The notes beneath the pieces are model-generated. The model was not told the DNA's origin. It saw only the letters and a list, made by a program, of their open reading frames with translations, and ran no database searches. The translations under genes and the position numbers were made by a program. Below, one piece after another: positions 26,481-34,973 of a stretch of DNA of 64,000 bases (positions are counted from its first letter, which is position 1; every line of letters starts with the position of its first letter). The stretch is from Sedimentitalea sp042687825 (lineage in GTDB: Bacteria > Pseudomonadota > Alphaproteobacteria > Rhodobacterales > Rhodobacteraceae): the NCBI RefSeq assembly GCF_042687825.1, contig NZ_JBHUQE010000001.1, positions 62,001-126,000 of the forward strand. Reading direction: 5' to 3'.

Positions 26481-27920
26481 TTATAGCCTCAGAAGGGTTT
26501 CCATCATTTCGTCAATCGCTTTGATCATGCGTGCATTCGCCCCATAGGCCTGCTCGACGATCATCAGCGTCTGCATTTCGGCATCGGTATCGACACCTTG
26601 CGCCAATTCGATGCGCGTGGTTTCGGTTTTCGCCGCCGAAGCAAAGCTCAGGGCACTGTCAGCCGCCGCGCTGTGCTGCGCCGCACGGGACATCAGGCTG
26701 GAACTTATTCCGGCGGCCGTAACCAGACCGGTGCCAAAAGCTGTCGACCCAGGAGCGCGCGCCTCGTTCAGAATATCGGAAAACGCGCGCAACTGACGCG
26801 CTTCGCCTGGCATGCCGGGACCAGCCGCTCCCAAACCGGCACGCAGCCGCCAGCTGTCGCCCCCCTGCGCGGGATCCACAACCGCATTCAGGCTGAGACG
26901 GCCGGAAAGTCCGACTTCGAGCAGCGGATCAAAGGCCGCGCCACCGTCAGTGAACAGCCCGGCATCGCCGGGGGCAGTCGTTGCATCCAGCGATGCGGTC
27001 TCGAACCGTTCTATCAAGTCGCGGGCGACCGCATCCAGGTCCGCCTGTGCCGAAACCGCCAGATCGTCGCGAATCTCGAATCCGGCCGCCAGGGTCCCGC
27101 CGGAAATCGCGCGCATGTTGACGGAAATGCCGTTGATTTCGAGGCCGGACAAACCGCCGTTGTCGACGGTCATTTCAGGAACCGTGTTGTTTGTTGTCGA
27201 AAACCCGAGCGTCGCGGCGGATCCGTCGAGCAGAATCGCGCCGCCATTTGTGTAAAGTGCGATTTGACCGCGATCGCGTTCGGCCAGATTGATCGGAACG
27301 ATCTCGTTGATTTCGTCCACGAGGACCTGACGCTGGTCCATCAGCGCCGACACGTCGCCGCCGGAATTCATGGTCGTCGCAATCCGCACGTTCAGTGTCT
27401 TTACATCCGAAAGCGCAACATTCAAGCGGTCGACCTGTACCCCGATCGAGATGTCGGCCTGGGTGCGCATCTGTCGCAATCCTTCGGCCGCATCGTTGAT
27501 TGCTGTTGCCAGATCGCCTGCGGCCGCAGCGACTGCGTCCAGCCGCTGAGGCGAGCCGGGATTGCTGGCTGCAAAAAGCAGGCTGTTCTCGAATTCGGTC
27601 ACGCGCGCGTTAATCGAATTTGAATCAGTCGCAGACCCGACCAGAGTCACGAACCGCGCCTGGAAATCTGCAACCGCCTTTGCATGGCCTTGGTCGGCAT
27701 CGGCTTCGCGCCGGTTCGCGACCATGGCAGGATCGGAATGCCGCTGGATGCCGACAATTCGAACACCAGGGCCGGTAACCACGGCCGACGCCAGTTCCAG
27801 CGAACGACGGGCATAGCCCGGGGTCATGGCGTTGGCGATGTTGTCGGAAACCACACCCGAGGCGCGGCTTGCGGCGGTCAGGCCGGACATCGCACTGTTC
27901 AATGCCGAAGATAAGCTCAT
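26481..27920 (-). CDS. flgK: Flagellar hook-associated protein FlgK
   Basis: A 479-residue hook-associated protein 1. The N-terminus has the flagellar rod/hook signature SGLTAASRASGVVSDNIANAMTPGYARR (the SDNIAN motif), and the C-terminus has the matching helix VDTDAEMQTLMIVEQAYGANARMIKAIDEMMETLLRL. It is shorter than the enteric FlgK (about 546) but typical for Rhodobacterales. It lies between flgE and flgL in the same direction. Confidence 0.93.
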   Translation of the reverse strand: MSLSSALNSAMSGLTAASRASGVVSDNIANAMTPGYARRSLELASAVVTGPGVRIVGIQRHSDPAMVANRREADADQGHAKAVADFQARFVTLVGSATDSNSINARVTEFENSLLFAASNPGSPQRLDAVAAAAGDLATAINDAAEGLRQMRTQADISIGVQVDRLNVALSDVKTLNVRIATTMNSGGDVSALMDQRQVLVDEINEIVPINLAERDRGQIALYTNGGAILLDGSAATLGFSTTNNTVPEMTVDNGGLSGLEINGISVNMRAISGGTLAAGFEIRDDLAVSAQADLDAVARDLIERFETASLDATTAPGDAGLFTDGGAAFDPLLEVGLSGRLSLNAVVDPAQGGDSWRLRAGLGAAGPGMPGEARQLRAFSDILNEARAPGSTAFGTGLVTAAGISSSLMSRAAQHSAAADSALSFASAAKTETTRIELAQGVDTDAEMQTLMIVEQAYGANARMIKAIDEMMETLLRL

Positions 27921-27967
27921 GGATGTGGCTCCTGTTATTGCGGGTCACCGGAGTTCGGATATGCTGA

Positions 27968-29269
27968 TCACCGCTTGATATTGGTGGTTTCCTGCAGCAT
28001 CTCGTCGACGGTCTGAATGACCTTGGCGTTCGAGGAATAAGCCCTTTGGGTTCGGATCATCGTGGTCAATTCATTGGCGACGTCGGTCGCCGATTCCTCG
28101 CGGGCATAGGCCACAACTTCACCGGTCGGGCCGGCCCCTGCATCCCACATGAAATAACTGCCGCTTTCCGTGGACGGCCGATAGGTCTGGTTGTCCAGAG
28201 AGACCAGACCGTTCGGATTGGGCAGGTCGACCAGGGGAATCTGAAAGATGGTCCGCGTCGCACCGTTGTCAAAAGACGCGCGGACAATACCGTTGGCATC
28301 AATATCGACGCCCAGCATGTTGCCCACCGGGAAGCCATCCTTGTCGATCGAGATCGGCGCAAACGTATCCGACAGTTGCGACAACCCCCCCTCCAAACCG
28401 GGGCCGCCGATACCGATTTCGATGGGTCCGCCATCGACGTTCACGATCATGGTACCGGTCACGCCGTCATAGGCGCCGCCGCTGACGGTTGCCACAGAGG
28501 CCAGTTTGCCGCCGTCGGCACGGCTGTCGTCAAAGGTCAGCGTGTATTCGCCAATGACGGCACCGCCGGATGCGGAATCGCGCAGGACCATGGTCCATTC
28601 ATTCGAGTCGCCCGTCGCCGGGATGGTCGGAGTCATTTCGACCGTCAGGCTTTCCGATGTTCCGGTATTGTCAAAATACTCGATGGACAGGGTATGTGCA
28701 TCGCCCGTGCCGGACGCATTCGTATCCGTGGCGGGCAGGTTCAGGCTGATATCAACCATCGTCGTGGGCTCGCCGGTGACCTCGTTGACCTTGAGGCGCA
28801 CCGGTTCCAATCCATCCTCCGTGTCACGCGGATAGCTCGGAATCGTGCCGTCGGCCAGGGCCGGCCAGCCGAGCAGTACCAGACCCGATTCCGATGTCAG
28901 ATAGCCGTCCTTGTCGGCCCGAAACGATCCCGTCGTCGTGAGCAGCATCTGCTGTTCGCCATCACCGCTGTTGACGTCGCCGTAAGTCGCCACCGGCAGC
29001 ATTCCGCGGCCGCGCACCGCCAGGTCGGTCGAATTCGATGTCGACACGAGCGGGCCGTTTTCCGAGATCATGCGCTGGTTCGTTGCCCGCACGCCGCCCG
29101 CAGAATAGCTGCCGCCGCTTCCGGAAATCACCATCGAATGGAAATCGGTTTCGACGCGCTTGTACCCGTAGGTCGACGAGTTTGCGATATTGTCGGAAAT
29201 CGACGCCAACCGGCTGGAATTCGCCGAGAGACCGGCGACTCCGGCGTTGAGCGAAGAGGAAATGGACAT
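27968..29269 (-). CDS. flgE: Flagellar hook protein FlgE
   Basis: A 433-residue hook protein. The N-terminal helix carries SRLASISDNIANSSTYGYKR, and the C-terminus ends with the paired coiled segment (NELTTMIRTQRAYSSNAKVIQTVDEMLQE). I placed the start at 29269 (MSISSSLNAG), with AAAGG upstream, rather than at 29293. A TTAG-N7-TTAA box is 57 bases upstream. flgK follows after 47 bases. Confidence 0.93.
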   Translation of the reverse strand: MSISSSLNAGVAGLSANSSRLASISDNIANSSTYGYKRVETDFHSMVISGSGGSYSAGGVRATNQRMISENGPLVSTSNSTDLAVRGRGMLPVATYGDVNSGDGEQQMLLTTTGSFRADKDGYLTSESGLVLLGWPALADGTIPSYPRDTEDGLEPVRLKVNEVTGEPTTMVDISLNLPATDTNASGTGDAHTLSIEYFDNTGTSESLTVEMTPTIPATGDSNEWTMVLRDSASGGAVIGEYTLTFDDSRADGGKLASVATVSGGAYDGVTGTMIVNVDGGPIEIGIGGPGLEGGLSQLSDTFAPISIDKDGFPVGNMLGVDIDANGIVRASFDNGATRTIFQIPLVDLPNPNGLVSLDNQTYRPSTESGSYFMWDAGAGPTGEVVAYAREESATDVANELTTMIRTQRAYSSNAKVIQTVDEMLQETTNIKR

Positions 29270-29325
29270 GGACGCGCCTTTCTGCTGCCTCAATTATCTT
29301 GAAGCAACAGCTAGCGGACGCGGGC

Positions 29326-29340
29326 TTAATATCGCGCTAA
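29326..29340 (-). promoter_or_regulatory. CtrA-type box upstream of flgE
   Basis: Read on the minus strand the site is TTAG-CGCGATA-TTAA, one base away from the CtrA consensus TTAA-N7-TTAA, and is 57 bases before the flgE start. It is joined to a 13-base segment (TTTACCTGTTAGC on the minus strand, 29336-29348) that is repeated exactly upstream of motB. In alphaproteobacteria CtrA controls motility genes; binding here is an inference. Confidence 0.55.
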
Positions 29341-29360
29341 CAGGTAAAATCCTTTCTATG

Positions 29361-30218
29361 TTACCGCTTTTGTCCGCGCAGCAGAATGACCTCGATCCGG
29401 TTGTTGCGGCTTGCCATCAGATTGCGCACGGCAGGCTTGCGATCCGCATGGCCAGCAACCCGCTGTATGCGTTCCGGCGCGGTGCCCGCTGCTTCGAGCA
29501 ACAGCCGGGTGCGACCGGCACGCGCCGTGGACAATTCCCAGACCGGACTGTCCGCCAGAACCACCGGATGCGCCCGGATGTGACCGTTCAGGGCCAGATC
29601 ATTGTCGACCAGACCGGACACGCGCGAGATCATCTGCATCAGATCGCGGAACAGAGGGGTCGGGTTGTCGCTGCCCTCTTCAAACAGCGGCACACCGTCC
29701 AGGTCGAACAGCTCGATGATCAACCCCTCGTCGGTGACCCGCGTCACGATATGCTTGAGCGCATCGTCTGACACCATGCTTTCACCGCTGCGACCCAACA
29801 GGGCCTCCTCGACCTCTTCCAGCTTTTTCTGTTCGATGGCCGCCAGGCTCTCGTCCATGGACGAGTCCTGGGTTCCGGTCTCGCCGGTCGCCTGTTTGGC
29901 GGAATCGGGGTATTTGTTGACCGCGCCGGTTCCGTCCTGCGGCAATTCCTCTTCGGCAAACATATTGGTGCCACCAACGGCACCGTCGCCACCGCCGGAT
30001 ACCCGATTGATCGGCACGGTCGGCGCGAAATAATCCGCCAACCCTTTGCGTTGTTTTTCTGTCGTCGCGTTCAACAGCCACATCAACATGAAAAAGGCCA
30101 TCATCGCCGTCACAAAGTCCGCATATGCGACCTTCCAGGCGCCACCATGGTGGCCGCCTCCGGCGATAACCTTTTTCCGTTTGATGATGACCGGCGCGAC
30201 ATTTGTCGACGCACTCAT
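29361..30218 (-). CDS. motB: Flagellar motor stator protein MotB
   Basis: A 285-residue stator subunit. A single membrane helix (YADFVTAMMAFFMLMWLLNA) contains the aspartate that carries protons; the C-terminal OmpA-like domain (about 170-285, with AGHADRKP) anchors the stator to peptidoglycan. The start at 30218 has GGTGGAG immediately upstream. motA is not adjacent, which is unusual compared with enteric bacteria; it must be elsewhere. The gene leads a motB-flgE-flgK-flgL-flgI run and is preceded by a CtrA-type box. Confidence 0.92.
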   Translation of the reverse strand: MSASTNVAPVIIKRKKVIAGGGHHGGAWKVAYADFVTAMMAFFMLMWLLNATTEKQRKGLADYFAPTVPINRVSGGGDGAVGGTNMFAEEELPQDGTGAVNKYPDSAKQATGETGTQDSSMDESLAAIEQKKLEEVEEALLGRSGESMVSDDALKHIVTRVTDEGLIIELFDLDGVPLFEEGSDNPTPLFRDLMQMISRVSGLVDNDLALNGHIRAHPVVLADSPVWELSTARAGRTRLLLEAAGTAPERIQRVAGHADRKPAVRNLMASRNNRIEVILLRGQKR

Positions 30219-30264
30219 CTCCACCACCTTCTATTCACCCAGTCCCGGAGTATCAGGTCGGGCG

Positions 30265-30279
30265 TTAAGACGGTGCTAA
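30265..30279 (-). promoter_or_regulatory. CtrA-type box upstream of motB
   Basis: On the minus strand the site reads TTAG-CACCGTC-TTAA followed by C, so the right half matches the extended TTAAC half-site. It is 46 bases before the motB start. The adjoining 13-base segment (30275-30287) is identical to that near flgE, which makes chance occurrence unlikely. Confidence 0.55.
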
Positions 30280-30321
30280 CAGGTAAATTTGTCGGGGAAT
30301 TCCCCCCGGGGATCGGCCCGG

Positions 30322-30350
30322 TCCCGCCGGCCCGTTGCGGGCCGACGGGA
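30322..30350 (-). terminator. Hairpin downstream of the RND pump gene
   Basis: An imperfect 12-base-pair stem (TCCCG plus CGGCCCG, loop TTG, then CGGGCCG and CGGGA, with one mismatch) lies 15 bases after the RND stop. There is no run of T behind it, so it may be a terminator of a weaker or Rho-assisted type, separating the efflux genes from motB. Confidence 0.4.
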
Positions 30351-30364
30351 TCAGGGCTTGCGGG

Positions 30365-33300
30365 TCAGGCGTCGGCGGGTGCGCCGCGCCGACCCTTCAA
30401 ACTCTCGCGCAGACTCTGCATGACAACGTAGAGCACCGGCACCAGGATCACCCCCACCACCGTTGCCGCCAGCATGCCGCCGAACACCGCAACGCCGATA
30501 GCGCTCTGGCTGGCCGCCCCGGCACCCGAAGCCATCATCAGCGGCACAACGCCCAACAGGAAGGACAGCGCCGTCATCATTACCGCCCGAAAGCGCTGGC
30601 GCGCTGCCTGCAACGCGGCTTCACGGGTGGAGAGACCCGCGGCGCGCTGCTCCATGGCAAATTCGACGATCAGAATGGCGTTCTTGGACGCCAGCCCGAT
30701 CAGCATGATCATCCCGATCTGGGTATAGAGATTGATGTCGCTGCCCGTCACCATCACTGCGGCCAGCGCCCCAAACAGAGCCACCGTCACGGACAAGAGG
30801 ATTCCGATCGGCATGGTCCAGCTTTCATACTGCGCCACCAGGAACAGATAGCCGAAGGTCACCGCCATCAGCAGAATGACAACGACCAGCCCGCCGGTGG
30901 ACAATTGCTGTTGTGCCGTTCCGGTCCATTCGTAGCTGTAGCCGGGCGGCAGAGCGGTCGCAGCCTCTTCCTGCAGCACCTGGATCGCGTCACCCGTCGA
31001 TAAACCCGGGGCGGGTTCAGCCGTTATGGTCGCTGATCGGAACATGTTGTAGCGATTCAGCAGGACAGGACCCAGAACATTTTCCACGTCCAGCAGGGTG
31101 CCCAGCGGCACCATCTCGCCGCTCTGCGAACGGACATAGAGCAGCTTGATGTCCTCGACCTTGTCCCGATAACTGCCGTCGGCCTGTATCATCACCCGGT
31201 AGACACGCCCGAACAAGTTGAAATCATTCACGTAATAGGAGCCGAGATAGGCTTGCAGCGTCTGAAATACCTCGCTGACCGCGACATTCAGAGTTTTCGC
31301 CTTTTCCCGATCCAGATCGACAAAGACCTTGGGCACATTGGCCCGGAACGTGGTGTAGGCCTGGGCGATTTCCGGACGCTGGTTGGCCGCATAGACCAGA
31401 GAGCCCAGCGCGGCGGACAGGTCCTGTGCGCTGCCGCCGCCGGTCTGCTGCACCTTCATCTCTACGCCGGCGCTCATGCCCAGACCGGAAATGGGCGGCG
31501 GGTTGAACGCGATGACACTGGCGCTGGCCTCCTGTCCGGCGATCCCGAAAATCTGCCGCAGGACCCCATCGGCGCTCAGCTCGGGGGTCTGGCGATCATC
31601 CCATGGCTCGAGATTGACGATCACCATCGCGCCGTTGGACGCGGACCCGTTGAGCAGGCTGAACCCGTTGACGACGATGGTGCTTGCCACGCCGGGTATC
31701 TGCCGCAGTTTGAGGTCGATCCGGTCGGTTACGGTTTCCGTACGCCCCAGCGATGCGGCATCCGGCAACTGCACGTCGACAAACAGATAGCCGCTGTCTT
31801 CGGAGGGCAGAAAACCCTTGGGCAGCGCCGTCATCAGACCGCTGGTTCCGAAAAGAATCGCGCCGATGATGGCCAGTCCGATCAGCGGCAAACGCACCAG
31901 GCGACGCACGATCCCGACATATCCGTCGCGCAGGCCGCCGATGCCTCTTTCGAACACCGCCAACAGGCCCTTTGGCGGGCCGGAACGCGGTTTCAGGATC
32001 AAGGCGCACAAAGCCGGTGACAGGGTCAGGGCGTTGATCGAGGAAATCACCACCGCCACCGAGATCGTCACCGCGAATTGCGAATAGAGCCGCCCGGTAA
32101 TGCCGGGCATGAATGTCACCGGCACGAAAACCGCCAGCAGAACCAGAGTTGTGGCGATGACCGGCCCGGAAATCTGAACCATGGCTTTCTTGGCGGCTTC
32201 GGGCGGGCTGAGCCCCTCGTCGGCGATCAGGCGTTCGACGTTTTCGACCACGACGATGGCATCGTCCACGACGATGCCGATGGCCAGAACCAGCGCGAAC
32301 AGCGAAATCGTGTTCAACGACATGCCAAAGGCCAGCAGAAAGGCAAAAGTGCCGATCAGCGACACCGGAATCGCGACGGCCGGTATGACCGTGGCCCGGA
32401 AATTGCCCAGAAAGACGAACACGACCGAAATCACCAGAATAAAGGTCAGGATCAGGGTCGAGATGACATCGTTCAGCGACTGCTCGACAAATTTCGTGGT
32501 GTTGAACGGCACCGAATATTCCACGTCGTCGGGAAAGACGCGCGACAGACGGTCCAGTTCGGCCAGGACCGCGTCAGACACCGCCAGCGCGTTTTCGCCG
32601 GGGGCCTGATAGATAGCAAGAACCGTGGCCGACTCGCCCTGATAGCGGCCGGACGCCGAGTAGAAACTTGCGCCCAGCTCGACCTTTGCGACATCACGCA
32701 TGCGCACGATGCTGCCCGCCGCGCCGGTGCGGATGACAATGTTCTCGAACTCCTTGACCGATTTCAGGCGGCCTTTCGAGGTGATCGTGTATTGAAACTG
32801 CTGGTCTCCGGGCACCGGCGGTGAACCGATCTGCCCCGCCGAGACTTCGAGATTCTGTTCCCGGATCGCCGCGATCAGATCGCCCGGAGTGATCCCCAGC
32901 CCGGCCATCCGCTCCGGGTCCAGCCACATCCGCATGGCGTATTTGAAATCAGTCAGAACCTCTGCCTTGCCGACGCCCTTGATCCGGGCCAGCGCGTCCT
33001 TGAGGTTGATCGAGGCATAGTTCGACAGGAAAACCTCGTCATAGGTGCCACCGGGCGAGGACAGCACCGCCACCAGCAACATGTTGGTGCTGGCCTTCTG
33101 GGTGACCACACCGGACGATGTGACCTCGGCGGGCAGGCTGGACGAGGCTTGGGCAACGCGGTTCTGCACATTGACCGACGCAATATCGGCGTTGGTGCCG
33201 ACCTCGAACGTCACGGACAGGGAATACGAACCATTGTCAGTGCTGTTGGAGGACATGTAGATCATGTCGTCGACACCGTTCACCTGCGCCTCGATCGGCG

Positions 33301-33490
33301 CGGCGACAGTGTTTTCGACGGTTTCCGCGTTGGCACCGGTGTAGTTGGCTTTGACTTCGACGACCGGGGGGGTGATGTCGGGGAATTGTTCGACCGGCAG
33401 AACCAGGTAACCGATCATGCCCATAATCGTCAGGACCAGCGAGATGACCATCGCCATCTTGGGCCGGGTGATGAATACAGAGGAAAACAC
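30365..33490 (-). CDS. RND-type multidrug efflux pump (HAE1 family)
   Basis: A 1041-residue inner-membrane RND transporter of the AcrB/MexB class, exporting hydrophobic or amphiphilic compounds by proton antiport. The two halves are visible, each with a porter domain and six membrane helices; helix 4 has the essential aspartate pair in GIVVDDAIVVVENVERL. The N-terminus MFSSVFITRPKMAMVISLV is typical. The start is GTG at 33490 with GGAG upstream. It follows its adaptor gene by three bases. No outer-membrane channel and no TetR or MarR regulator gene is adjacent, so substrate and control are unknown. Confidence 0.92.
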   Translation of the reverse strand: MFSSVFITRPKMAMVISLVLTIMGMIGYLVLPVEQFPDITPPVVEVKANYTGANAETVENTVAAPIEAQVNGVDDMIYMSSNSTDNGSYSLSVTFEVGTNADIASVNVQNRVAQASSSLPAEVTSSGVVTQKASTNMLLVAVLSSPGGTYDEVFLSNYASINLKDALARIKGVGKAEVLTDFKYAMRMWLDPERMAGLGITPGDLIAAIREQNLEVSAGQIGSPPVPGDQQFQYTITSKGRLKSVKEFENIVIRTGAAGSIVRMRDVAKVELGASFYSASGRYQGESATVLAIYQAPGENALAVSDAVLAELDRLSRVFPDDVEYSVPFNTTKFVEQSLNDVISTLILTFILVISVVFVFLGNFRATVIPAVAIPVSLIGTFAFLLAFGMSLNTISLFALVLAIGIVVDDAIVVVENVERLIADEGLSPPEAAKKAMVQISGPVIATTLVLLAVFVPVTFMPGITGRLYSQFAVTISVAVVISSINALTLSPALCALILKPRSGPPKGLLAVFERGIGGLRDGYVGIVRRLVRLPLIGLAIIGAILFGTSGLMTALPKGFLPSEDSGYLFVDVQLPDAASLGRTETVTDRIDLKLRQIPGVASTIVVNGFSLLNGSASNGAMVIVNLEPWDDRQTPELSADGVLRQIFGIAGQEASASVIAFNPPPISGLGMSAGVEMKVQQTGGGSAQDLSAALGSLVYAANQRPEIAQAYTTFRANVPKVFVDLDREKAKTLNVAVSEVFQTLQAYLGSYYVNDFNLFGRVYRVMIQADGSYRDKVEDIKLLYVRSQSGEMVPLGTLLDVENVLGPVLLNRYNMFRSATITAEPAPGLSTGDAIQVLQEEAATALPPGYSYEWTGTAQQQLSTGGLVVVILLMAVTFGYLFLVAQYESWTMPIGILLSVTVALFGALAAVMVTGSDINLYTQIGMIMLIGLASKNAILIVEFAMEQRAAGLSTREAALQAARQRFRAVMMTALSFLLGVVPLMMASGAGAASQSAIGVAVFGGMLAATVVGVILVPVLYVVMQSLRESLKGRRGAPADA

Positions 33491-33493
33491 CGG

Positions 33494-34648
33494 TTATTTC
33501 TCCTCTTGGGAGCCGGCGAGGATGGCATCGACCTGTACCCCCGGACGAACCCTTTGCAGGCCCTCGACAATCACGCTTTCGCCCTCTTGCAGCCCTTCGG
33601 TCACGATGATGGCCGCGCCGACCGGTTTGCCGGTCTCGATATAGCGTTGTTCCACCATCTGCTGGGCGTTGACCACCAGCACGAAATCGCCGCGCTGGTC
33701 CCGCTGCAGCGCCGCCTGAGGCACCAGCAGGCTGAGCGTCGGCTGCAAGGCCGCGATCCGGACCTGCAGAAATGCCCCGTCCAGGATCAGCCGTCGGGTG
33801 TTCTCGAACTCGGCCAGCAGAGAAATCGTGCCGGTCGTCGGAGAAATCCGGTTGTCCAGAAAGATGATCTTGCCGGGTTCTTTCAGTTCGGTGCCGTTGG
33901 GCAATGTCAAAAAGACATCCGGCGTCTGCTCCATCGACGCCAGATCGGCGGCATTGGTCTCCAGCGTCTCCAGCACATCGCCAAGCTGTTTTTCACTCAG
34001 CGAGAACCGCACATAGATCGGTGCTTCGCGCACCAGCGTGATCAGCGCACCGGAATTCGGATTGACCAGTTCGCCGACACTGACCGACGAGCGCCCCACA
34101 CGCCCGGAAAACGGTGCGTGAATCTCGGTATAGCTCAGCTCCAGTTCCGCCTGGCGGATCGCCGCCTTGGCCGATTTCACCGCCGCCTCGGCGCCCAACT
34201 CGTTGGCGCGGGCAATGTCACGCTCGGATTCCGGCGCCGAGCCGCGTGCCAGCAACTCGGCCTTGCGGCCCAGTTCGATCGTGGCCAGTTCCAGGTTGGC
34301 CTCGGCTTTTCCCAAATCCGCTTTGCGGGCCTCCAGCGTCGCGACATAAGAGTCCGGTTCGATGCTATACAGCAGGTCGCCCTTCTGAACGGTCGCACCG
34401 TCCTGAACCTTCACTTCCTGAACAAATCCGCTGACCCGCGCCACGATATCGACCTGATCGATCGCCTCGCCCTTGCCGATCATCACCGCTTCTTCGGTGA
34501 TTTCCTCAGAATAGGCCGCCGCGATCGACACTTTCGGCGCCGGGGCTTCGGACTGATCTTTGGTCTGGGCCGCAAGCGGGCCGGCGGCGGTGGCGGTCAG
34601 CAGACTCAGCGCCGCAATCCATGACCGGGCAGAGTGAAAAGACGTCAT
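33494..34648 (-). CDS. RND efflux periplasmic adaptor subunit
   Basis: A 384-residue membrane-fusion protein. A signal peptide (about 1-31, ending PLAAQ) precedes the beta-barrel/lipoyl region (ARVSGFVQEVKVQDGATVQKGDLLY), an alpha-hairpin, the returning lipoyl half (YTEIHAPFSGRVGR) and the C-terminal barrel. The start at 34648 coincides with the signal peptide; the longer open frame to 34813 is intergenic. There is no lipobox, so anchoring is probably absent. First gene of the two-gene pump operon. Confidence 0.9.
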   Translation of the reverse strand: MTSFHSARSWIAALSLLTATAAGPLAAQTKDQSEAPAPKVSIAAAYSEEITEEAVMIGKGEAIDQVDIVARVSGFVQEVKVQDGATVQKGDLLYSIEPDSYVATLEARKADLGKAEANLELATIELGRKAELLARGSAPESERDIARANELGAEAAVKSAKAAIRQAELELSYTEIHAPFSGRVGRSSVSVGELVNPNSGALITLVREAPIYVRFSLSEKQLGDVLETLETNAADLASMEQTPDVFLTLPNGTELKEPGKIIFLDNRISPTTGTISLLAEFENTRRLILDGAFLQVRIAALQPTLSLLVPQAALQRDQRGDFVLVVNAQQMVEQRYIETGKPVGAAIIVTEGLQEGESVIVEGLQRVRPGVQVDAILAGSQEEK

Positions 34649-34973
34649 GGGCCAGATACCTTTTATTGCAGAAACGGGGCGAAAACGATTCGGCCGGTGG
34701 GACAGCTTGCTGGCATCCGGTCCGCCGGGGCATCCGCCAAATTGTCTGCCCGGCCAGTCATGCTTTGCGCCGCCTTTCGGGGGGTCGCTTGGTTTCATTG
34801 ACACTTTTTTCACTGCACCCTGCAGCTGTCAACGGCAAATGCCGCGCCGGAACGGGCCGCAGAACCGCAGTCCGGCCCGCCGGATTTGACGCAGCGCAAC
34901 CACCGTGAGTAGAGTTAACCATTGGTTAATTCACCTATTTGCCCGGATCATCCGACCGGCGAGGAGCAATGAT
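34649..34973. other. Divergent intergenic region between efflux adaptor and CHAT-protein gene
   Basis: A stretch of 325 bases holding the start regions of two divergent transcripts. The left part has no gene. The right end contains the TTAA-N7-TTAA box at 34915-34929 and the ribosome site GAGGAG at 34961-34966. No regulator gene is encoded here. Confidence 0.6.
34915..34929 (+). promoter_or_regulatory. Exact TTAA-N7-TTAA (CtrA-type) box before the CHAT-protein gene
   Basis: The site reads TTAACCATTGGTTAA: an exact match to the CtrA consensus TTAA-N7-TTAA, and a near-perfect palindrome around a central T. It lies 44 bases before the start codon at 34974. CtrA controls motility, cell-cycle and gene-transfer-agent functions in Rhodobacterales. 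That CtrA binds here is inferred. Confidence 0.6.
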
